Source: Candidatus Zixiibacteriota bacterium | GTDB lineage: Bacteria; Zixibacteria; MSB-5A5; GN15; FEB-12 | Length of the DNA: 7,229 nucleotides | Assembly: GCA_016213305.1 (NCBI GenBank) | Contig: JACRAV010000097.1 | Coordinates: 1 to 7,229, forward strand | Direction: 5' to 3' | Shown here: piece by piece, positions 1 to 5,368 of the stretch | How positions within the stretch are numbered: position 1 is the first letter of the stretch | Layout: each line of letters opens with the position of its first letter | Position numbers and translations under genes: made by a program | Notes under the pieces: model-generated | The model's input: only the letters and a program-made list of their open reading frames with translations | Database searches by the model: none | Told to the model about the DNA's origin: nothing

Positions 1-128
1 CCAGAATTACGATATCAATGACCGTTGTCCGTCAGGTTGAACCGATGCCGATGGATGAGGAAGCAAGGGATGCGAGGGCCGGGCCTCGGTGGTCTCTACT
101 ATGAAATGTACACTGTAAAACGTGGATG
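1..128. other. 3' flank of the gene block, unassigned
   Basis: No minus-strand ATG occurs here, and the GTG/TTG candidates run quickly into stops, so the gene block probably ends with the methyltransferase. On the plus strand one frame is open from the window edge to TGA at 38-40 (ending DINDRCPSG) and another to TGA at 102-104. Either could be the tail of a convergent gene, but they are too short to judge. The second uses AGA, AGG, ATA and CTA codons, which makes it less likely. A 5-bp hairpin (73-88, CGAGG/CCTCG) is present without a T-run on either side, so no intrinsic terminator can be claimed. Confidence 0.35.
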
Positions 129-788
129 TCAAGACCCGACGCCCAGCTCAACCGACCAATAATACACGCCGTAGGTGAGACGTCTGATGGTGAAACGGGG
201 GGAGAACAAATCCCGGAGTTCCTGCTCGGAAAAGTAATTTTTCAGAATGGTGAAGGTCCGGCCATCCTTGAGATGCCGGCGTTTGAAATTGTTGCCGAAT
301 TCATCGATGCGGATATGCTCGTGCTCCGGCCCCTCGGCGGGCGGATTGTTGTCGATCAGCCAGATCGCGCCTCCCTTGGCGAGCGGAGTTGCGATCAGGT
401 CGAAAAACCGTTCGTACTCCTGTCTCGGCTGATGCGAAAACCAGAATCCGACCGCAACCATGTCGAATGCTCCCTGCGGCCAGGAATGCCCAAACATGTC
501 GGCCTGTTGAAAGGTCACCGGCGCGACCAGCGGTTTGTGCCGGGCAATCGCCAGCATCTCGTCGGAGAGATCGGAGGCGGTGATCGCATTTGCCGTCTCG
601 GACATGATCTTTGTCCAGTACCCGGTCCCGCAGGCCAGTTCGAGCACCGATTTGCCGGTCACCAATTCGCGCAGACGCACGACTTCGTCGTCGATCTCCT
701 TCCGACGGTCGGGCTGATCGCGGTAGTAGATTTCTTCGTACGTCTCCGCCCGCTGGCGATAGTAGTCCTGTGTTTCCTTATCCGGCAT
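129..788 (-). CDS. Class I SAM-dependent methyltransferase
   Basis: The 219-residue product has the full Rossmann methyltransferase order. An N-terminal helix YYRQRAETYEEIYYRD (9-24) is typical of Methyltransf_11/25 small-molecule enzymes. Motif I is VLELACGTGYWT (48-59, SAM-binding glycines). The acidic end of strand 2 is D73 in ITASDLSDEML. The adenine-contacting segment is QQADMF (94-99), and motif IV is FDMVAVGFWFSH (108-119), followed by LAKGGAIWLIDN (136-147). The GFWFSH segment together with the later RRHLKDGRTFTILKNYF (170-186) resembles, from memory, a widespread but poorly characterised subfamily of class I methyltransferases. The substrate is not predictable, and no arsenite-type cysteine set is present. 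The ATG start is supported by AAGGA 5 bases upstream and lies inside the end of the flavodoxin-like gene (11-base overlap). It is the last gene of the block seen here, ending in TGA at 131-129. Confidence 0.92.
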   Translation of the reverse strand: MPDKETQDYYRQRAETYEEIYYRDQPDRRKEIDDEVVRLRELVTGKSVLELACGTGYWTKIMSETANAITASDLSDEMLAIARHKPLVAPVTFQQADMFGHSWPQGAFDMVAVGFWFSHQPRQEYERFFDLIATPLAKGGAIWLIDNNPPAEGPEHEHIRIDEFGNNFKRRHLKDGRTFTILKNYFSEQELRDLFSPRFTIRRLTYGVYYWSVELGVGS

Positions 789-1401
789 TCGTGTCCTTCA
801 GAATCGCCGCGAGCTTCTTACCCAGTTGTTTCGCTGACTCAATCGTGTCGGCGGAATCGGCCACTTCGCCCGTCCGGTGAAAATCCTTCGAATGGTACTG
901 TACCATCCCTTCATTGGTGACTTCGATCCAGATGAAGAAACCGGCGATAGAGCGTCGCGCGCCCTCAAACCATCCCTGCTCGCCCCCGACCAGCACCATG
1001 GCGCCGGGGCGTTTGCGCTTAATTAGTTTGATAAAGTTCTGTTTTGGGTCGTTCCCTGCGAAATCGGCCGGGCGGAAGCAATTGCACCGGTCCATCAGCG
1101 CTTTGAGCTGAGCCGATACCGAATCGAAATAGATCGGCGAACCGACCACCAGACAGTCGCATTCGGCGATTTGCTCCAGAACCGGGGAGATGGCGTCGTG
1201 GAAGACGCACCATTCCTCATGGGGCGCTTTGCCGCACGCCTGACAGGGGATGAATTGCAGATCGTTGATTTTGACAAAATCGAGCTGAACCTGACGCTCC
1301 GCGCCCAATTCCGACACCGCCGCCTCAGCAACCGCTCTGAGCAGGATATCGGTCGAAGAGCCCGCCGTGGGCGAGCCGGATATGACCAGAATCTTAATCA
1401 C
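778..1401 (-). CDS. Flavodoxin-fold NAD(P)H-dependent FMN reductase-like protein
   Basis: This 207-residue protein begins MIKILVISGSPTAGSSTDIL, a beta strand followed by the FMN-phosphate loop of the NADPH-dependent FMN reductase/flavodoxin-like family. A second hallmark is CLVVGSPIYFDSVSAQLKALMDR (83-105), which frames the flavin and carries the conserved S-P-x-Y and D-R residues. Together they support an FMN-binding oxidoreductase; the electron acceptor cannot be told from sequence. Between them lies C53-x2-C56-x8-C65. Iron-sulfur flavoproteins carry a compact C-x2-C-x2-C-x4-7-C motif, and the third position here is Ala59, so a normal 4Fe-4S cluster is doubtful. Further cysteines occur at 81, 83, 106 and 108. 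The start is GTG at 1401, supported by an AAGGA site 5 bases upstream and by an N-terminus that matches the family exactly. It overlaps the ABC-F stop by 8 bases and the methyltransferase start by 11 bases, so coupled translation is likely. A quinone reductase or small-molecule nitro/azo reductase role is equally possible. Confidence 0.88.
   Translation of the reverse strand: MIKILVISGSPTAGSSTDILLRAVAEAAVSELGAERQVQLDFVKINDLQFIPCQACGKAPHEEWCVFHDAISPVLEQIAECDCLVVGSPIYFDSVSAQLKALMDRCNCFRPADFAGNDPKQNFIKLIKRKRPGAMVLVGGEQGWFEGARRSIAGFFIWIEVTNEGMVQYHSKDFHRTGEVADSADTIESAKQLGKKLAAILKDTNAG
794..798 (-). promoter_or_regulatory. Shine-Dalgarno site of the methyltransferase gene
   Basis: On the minus strand GAAGGA with core AAGGA lies 5 bases before the ATG at 788, inside the end of the flavodoxin-like gene. 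It fixes the start within the 11-base overlap. Confidence 0.7.
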
Positions 1402-3289
1402 TCAGTTCCTTCTCAAGTTCTTCGACGGTATCATAGAGGGTCAGCAATTCGCCTTCGACTTCGCGTTTTCGCTGTGACGCGGCGTGGAGCCGTTCCCAGT
1501 CGAACGCCGGAATGCCGCCGTTGATTCCCGTCTCAAGCGATTCCAGTTCCTTTTCCAAATCCGCGATTCGCGACCGGGCGGATTGTAAGTCCTTCTTCAG
1601 TTTCGCCTTCCGGCGCGACTGCATCTTGAAATCGGAGACCTCCGACCTCGCGGATTTCGGTTCTTTCGTCCGGTTCGCCGTTGACCCGGCGGCGACGGGT
1701 GCGGTCTTCTCCACAAAATAGCTGTAATTGCCGTCATAGACCCGGGCCTGTCCATCCTTGATATGCACCACCTTGTTCACCACCCGGTCCAGGAAAAATC
1801 GGTCGTGACTGACGATCAAACAACTTCCCTCATATTCCAACAAAGCCGACTCGAGCGCTTCGCGAGCGTAAATATCGAGGTGATTGGTCGGCTCGTCAAG
1901 AATGACAAAGTTTGCCGGGTGATACAGGAGTCGGGCCAGACAAAGCTTGGTCTTTTCGCCGCCGGAGAGAGCCGAGACAACTTTAAGCGCATCTTCCCCC
2001 GCAAACCCGAACCTGCCCAAATAGGAGCGCATGGGGCCGACCTCGGCACCCGGATCGACCAGCCAGATATTGTCGAGTACGGTGGCGGTTTCGTCGAGGT
2101 CGGACAACTCCTGATCGAAATAGGCGACATCGATATTGTTCCCAAGCCGGATATTTCCCGCAATCGGTTCCAGTTCACCGATCAATGCCTTCAGCAGGGT
2201 TGATTTCCCTGAACCATTGCGACCGATGAGACCAACCCGCTCGCCGCGATACATTTCGAAAGAGACCGACTCCAGCACCGGAGCGTCGCCGTATCCGAGC
2301 GCGACCTCTTCTACCGAAAGCACGTGCGCATACGAACGACCCGACGACTTGACCCGAATGGCCGGACCCGTCCCCTCAGCGCGCGGCGGCGGAAGACGCT
2401 TGATGCGATTCAGATATTTCAGACGCGACTGCGCTTGTTTGGTCTTTTGCCCGGCCATGTTGCGGCGAATAAACTCCTCGACCCGCTTGATCTCTTCCAG
2501 CTGGTGACGGTAATGATGCTCGGCCAGTCGCCGGCGGTCAATACGCTCATTGAGGTATCGTTCGAACCCACCGGTGTACACATCGAGCTTGCCGTAACTC
2601 ATCTCCCACACTTTGTCGGCCGCGGCGGTCAGAAAGGCGCGGTCGTGGGAGACGATCAAATACGCTTTCGTTGACTGGCGAAGATATGCCTCCAGCCAGC
2701 GCGTGGAATCGATATCGAGATGGTTGGTCGGTTCGTCGAGCAGAAGCAGGTTGCCGCGTCCGGCCAGAAGTCGGGCCAGACCGGCGCGATTCTTTTCGCC
2801 GCCGGAGAAATTTCTCAGACGGTCGCTATACCGGTTCTCGGTGAATCCCAGCCCGTCCAGAATAATCCCGACTTCGTGTTCGAACACCAGGCCGCCATCC
2901 TTCTCGAACACTTGTTGTAGATGACCAAGCTCTTCGAGTTGTTCTCGACTGTGCGGATTCAATTCGAGGGCATGTTCCAGCTCGCTGATGCGCCTTCGCA
3001 TGGCGATCAGATCGGCGCGGGCGTCGGTCACGAACTCGAACAGGGACATATCGAGGTAGTCGGTCTTCTCCTGCTCGACATAATCGATCAGGCAGGTGCG
3101 CGAGCGGGTGATCGTGCCGGTGTCCGGTTCCTGAATCCCGGCGAGCATTTCCAGAAGGGTGGTTTTGCCGATGCCGTTCTTGCCGACCAGCGCGATCCGC
3201 TCGCCGGCAAAGATGGTGAACGAGACCGTCTCGAGAATAATCTGATCTTTGAATCGCTTGGCAATCTGTTCGGCGGCGAGAAGAGTCAT
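1394..3289 (-). CDS. ABC-F family ATPase (YdiF/YfmM/YheS-like translation factor)
   Basis: This 631-residue soluble protein has two ABC cassettes and no transmembrane segment, the ABC-F plan. Cassette 1 has Walker A GKNGIGKTT (36-44), signature FSGGE (161-165), Walker B LLLLDEP with E186, and H-loop His215. Cassette 2 has Walker A GRNGSGKST (356-364), signature LSGGE (441-445), Walker B VILDEP with E466, and H-loop His495. All catalytic residues are present, so both sites should hydrolyse ATP. The interdomain linker (about 245-320) carries EEFIRRNMAGQKTKQAQSRL, typical of the YdiF/YfmM/YheS/eukaryotic ABCF3 side of the family. It is not the unusually long linker seen in many antibiotic-resistance ABC-F proteins. 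A charged C-terminal region (about 550-631) predicts a two-helix coiled coil. Known ABC-F proteins bind the ribosomal E site and relieve stalled or unproductive states; a housekeeping role is inferred here. The gene has its own GGAGG site, starts directly after the BatA-type stop and overlaps the next gene by 8 bases. Confidence 0.95.
   Translation of the reverse strand: MTLLAAEQIAKRFKDQIILETVSFTIFAGERIALVGKNGIGKTTLLEMLAGIQEPDTGTITRSRTCLIDYVEQEKTDYLDMSLFEFVTDARADLIAMRRRISELEHALELNPHSREQLEELGHLQQVFEKDGGLVFEHEVGIILDGLGFTENRYSDRLRNFSGGEKNRAGLARLLAGRGNLLLLDEPTNHLDIDSTRWLEAYLRQSTKAYLIVSHDRAFLTAAADKVWEMSYGKLDVYTGGFERYLNERIDRRRLAEHHYRHQLEEIKRVEEFIRRNMAGQKTKQAQSRLKYLNRIKRLPPPRAEGTGPAIRVKSSGRSYAHVLSVEEVALGYGDAPVLESVSFEMYRGERVGLIGRNGSGKSTLLKALIGELEPIAGNIRLGNNIDVAYFDQELSDLDETATVLDNIWLVDPGAEVGPMRSYLGRFGFAGEDALKVVSALSGGEKTKLCLARLLYHPANFVILDEPTNHLDIYAREALESALLEYEGSCLIVSHDRFFLDRVVNKVVHIKDGQARVYDGNYSYFVEKTAPVAAGSTANRTKEPKSARSEVSDFKMQSRRKAKLKKDLQSARSRIADLEKELESLETGINGGIPAFDWERLHAASQRKREVEGELLTLYDTVEELEKELSD
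1407..1411 (-). promoter_or_regulatory. Shine-Dalgarno site of the flavodoxin-like gene
   Basis: On the minus strand GAGAAGGAA with core AAGGA lies 5 bases before the GTG at 1401, within the ABC-F coding end. It supports the non-ATG start, which otherwise rests on the family N-terminus. Confidence 0.7.
1801..1970 (-). repeat. Cassette 2 copy of ABC signature/Walker B DNA similarity
   Basis: This stretch encodes the second cassette's signature, Walker B and H-loop region of the ABC-F gene. It matches 2641-2810 at a constant 840-base offset, including identical 18-base (1951-1968 against 2791-2808) and 12-base (1929-1940 against 2769-2780) blocks. The matches reflect the tandem cassette architecture and strong codon and protein constraint; this is not a mobile or dispersed repeat. 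Confidence 0.7.
2641..2810 (-). repeat. Cassette 1 copy of ABC signature/Walker B DNA similarity
   Basis: This is the partner of the similarity at 1801-1970, offset by exactly 840 bases (280 codons), and encodes the first cassette's signature, Walker B and H-loop region. The segment around 2712-2740, encoding the D-E-P-T-N-H-L-D core, differs from its partner at only about four of 29 bases. Confidence 0.7.
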
Positions 3290-5365
3290 TTACTCTCTTT
3301 CCTCCGACGGCGCGCCTCGTCCGAGGAGCATCTCGGCGGAAATAAGGATGACGGCCAGCCAGCCGAAGATCGGCCAGAGTTCGCGTCCGACGCGAAATCC
3401 GGCCACCGATGCGGCAACACCGTGGCCGACAGGAATCGTATTGGCCCTGGCCGCGCCAAGAGACGCGGCGTACTGATCTTTATCGGCGATCGTCAAATCA
3501 CACTCGGCGGGATCAACATTGATCGCAAACCGATCGATCTCGCGACCCAGATACCGGAGAGAATAAATACCCGGCGCACCGGTTGGGTGCGCCCGAACCA
3601 CCGCGGACCCCTGAGCATCTTCAGGCAAAACCGAAAACACCGAGCTATCCGGGGTCACCAACTCAACGGGGCTGGTGATGGCGGCGCCGACATTCAGGGT
3701 GCGGGTGATGATAGCGTCGGTGAACAGCCGCACATCGAATATCGACAAATTGGACGATAAGTACTCGGCAATCCGGGAGACCATCGGCACAAGGAAGGCG
3801 TGGCTGACCAGGTCGCTGAAATCCGGCCCGATCGGTCCGCACAGAGTCAGCACCTTCCCCTGTCCGAGCGGCGTTTCCACGAGGGCGGGACGGTCGCCGC
3901 TGAAGCGCATGAGCACGCGCGCCGAGGGGGAAGTGTGCACGGTCGGCAATGAAAAGAATCTGATCTCCGGGAACTTTTCTTCGCTCAGTCCGAAGATCGA
4001 GAAGATCGGGTGGGACATCTCGACCGATTTGATGGTGTAGAACCCGGCCCGCGTGATAACCGGCGGAGCCGGGGCGTCGATGAGCGTTCCCGAAATATCT
4101 CCCCAGGTGCGGTTGAAATATCCGGGATCGGCTTTGGGGCCGTACAACAACCAAAGCCCCTTGCCGCGTTTGACATGCGCTCGTATCTGCGACACCGCAT
4201 CCTGCGACAGCAACGGCATGCCGGCCAGCACGATCACGTCGTATTGATCGATGTTGGTTTCGCCGATCTGATCGGGCGACACCGACTTGACCGACCAGAA
4301 GAGATTCTGATCGGGCGACGGAGTCAGCGCCAGATTCACGAACGCCGCCGAAGGATCGTTATCCACCAGCAGAACATTGAAACGCTCGGGGATGCCGAAC
4401 GAGAAGTAGTACCGGTTGTCCTCGGGAAGAATATCATCGGGGATTTCGACATACCCCGAATGCAAACCGGTTTGCGCCACGGTTGCCGCAAATCGAACGA
4501 CGGCTTCGCTACCGGCGTTGACGCTGAACCCGGTCTGCGCCACCCGCCGGCCATCGAGAAAGAGCGAAGCGATCTGGTCGGTGCGGATCTGATCGCTGTA
4601 ATTGCGCACCGTGGCGGTTACCGCGAACTCGTGATCGGGCATGATCAACTGGCCGCCGAAATCGAGCGCGGTGATGCCGTCATTGTCGATATCGCCGGTC
4701 GGCAGATCGACCAGATAGACGGTCGCCTTGCAATCGGCCAGCGCCTGCTTGTCCGGTTCAGACTGCCGCTGTCGATCGGTGACGAGATATATTTCGCGGT
4801 TGAGATTCGCGGCGCCGGCTATCAGTTTAACGGCCGACTCGAGTCCGGCTTGCAGAGAACCCTTCCGATGGCCGGGACCGAGACGCTTCAGCCGCTCGCC
4901 CGCAACGGCCGCCGATCCGAAACCGGCGGTCGATAACTCGTCATCCGTGGAAGCCAGGGGGATCAGAGCGACCTGATCGCCGGAGGTGAAAGTGGCGAGA
5001 AGTTCCTCCGTTCGTTTCTTTGCCAGATCGCACAGCTTGCCGTCGGCGACATATCGGTTCATCGACGCCGAATTGTCAAACAGCACCACGGCGGAAACCG
5101 TCGCATGCGCGCCGGCCGAACCACCTCGCGTCGTGGGGCGGGCAAAGGCCAGCACGACGGCCAGAATGAGAAGGGTGCGAATGATCAGAAGAAGGAGTTG
5201 CCGTATTTTGAGCCGCCGGACCTGCTGGCGTTGCATCGCCTTGAGGTGGCGGAGCGATGAAAATTCGACGACTTTGACTTTACGGCGCGAGAACAGGTGA
5301 ATGATCAGCGGAATGACCGCCGCGGCCGCGGCGAACAGTATGGTCGGATTGAGAAAATTGAACAT
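3290..5365 (-). CDS. BatA-type membrane protein with VWA domain
   Basis: This 691-residue protein starts with FLNPTIL and a hydrophobic helix (about 5-25) ending IIHLF-SRRK, the hallmark of the BatA/aerotolerance-regulator N-terminal domain, which also fixes the ATG start. A basic loop (27-55) and a second helix (56-75) follow. By the positive-inside rule the loop is cytoplasmic and the following domains are periplasmic. A VWA domain spans about 88-220, with MIDAS residues D97, S99 and S101 (DNSAS), S170 at the usual Thr position and D197 in LVTDRQRQ. Then come a beta-rich segment (about 230-325) and a Rossmann-like segment resembling class I glutamine amidotransferases (about 328-410, VLLVDNDPS to GLWLLYGP). 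That segment shows no nucleophilic Cys elbow, so it is probably structural or ligand-binding. A final helix (about 664-681) anchors the C-terminus. Related proteins commonly sit beside MoxR ATPases, DUF58 proteins and TPR proteins; here a TPR protein is immediately upstream. The exact role is unknown, though metal-dependent protein binding at the envelope is likely. The stop abuts the ATG of the ABC-F gene. Confidence 0.9.
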   Translation of the reverse strand: MFNFLNPTILFAAAAAVIPLIIHLFSRRKVKVVEFSSLRHLKAMQRQQVRRLKIRQLLLLIIRTLLILAVVLAFARPTTRGGSAGAHATVSAVVLFDNSASMNRYVADGKLCDLAKKRTEELLATFTSGDQVALIPLASTDDELSTAGFGSAAVAGERLKRLGPGHRKGSLQAGLESAVKLIAGAANLNREIYLVTDRQRQSEPDKQALADCKATVYLVDLPTGDIDNDGITALDFGGQLIMPDHEFAVTATVRNYSDQIRTDQIASLFLDGRRVAQTGFSVNAGSEAVVRFAATVAQTGLHSGYVEIPDDILPEDNRYYFSFGIPERFNVLLVDNDPSAAFVNLALTPSPDQNLFWSVKSVSPDQIGETNIDQYDVIVLAGMPLLSQDAVSQIRAHVKRGKGLWLLYGPKADPGYFNRTWGDISGTLIDAPAPPVITRAGFYTIKSVEMSHPIFSIFGLSEEKFPEIRFFSLPTVHTSPSARVLMRFSGDRPALVETPLGQGKVLTLCGPIGPDFSDLVSHAFLVPMVSRIAEYLSSNLSIFDVRLFTDAIITRTLNVGAAITSPVELVTPDSSVFSVLPEDAQGSAVVRAHPTGAPGIYSLRYLGREIDRFAINVDPAECDLTIADKDQYAASLGAARANTIPVGHGVAASVAGFRVGRELWPIFGWLAVILISAEMLLGRGAPSEERE
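3301..3305 (-). promoter_or_regulatory. Shine-Dalgarno site of the ABC-F gene
   Basis: On the minus strand GGAGG lies 11 bases before the ATG at 3289, inside the last codons of the BatA-type gene. The spacing is long for a Shine-Dalgarno site, but purine-rich sequence (AAAGAGAG) continues towards the start. Because the upstream stop TAA directly abuts the ATG, ribosomes ending the BatA-type gene could also re-initiate here. Confidence 0.6.
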
Positions 5366-5368
5366 CGG

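Noticed and set aside
73..88. Hairpin CGAGG-6-CCTCG as an intrinsic terminator of the gene block
   Set aside because: The stem has only 5 base pairs and no T-run follows on either strand, so it does not meet the usual pattern.
126..920. Plus-strand open frame of 264 codons over the methyltransferase and flavodoxin-like genes
   Set aside because: It is antisense to two genes with clear family motifs, and its translation shows no recognisable domain; GC-rich codon use on the opposite strand explains it.
1394..3289. ABC-F gene as an antibiotic-resistance (ribosome protection) determinant
   Set aside because: The linker has ordinary length and carries the motif of the housekeeping-like YdiF/YfmM/YheS group; nothing in the neighbourhood points to resistance or transfer.
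2921..3760. Plus-strand open frame of 279 codons across the ABC-F/BatA-type junction
   Set aside because: It is antisense to the N-terminus of the ABC-F protein and the C-terminus of the BatA-type protein, both well supported; no domain is visible in its translation.
4010..4936. Plus-strand open frame of 308 codons inside the BatA-type gene
   Set aside because: It is fully antisense to the VWA and Rossmann-like coding region, and its Arg/Asp/Gly-rich composition is typical of a shadow frame.
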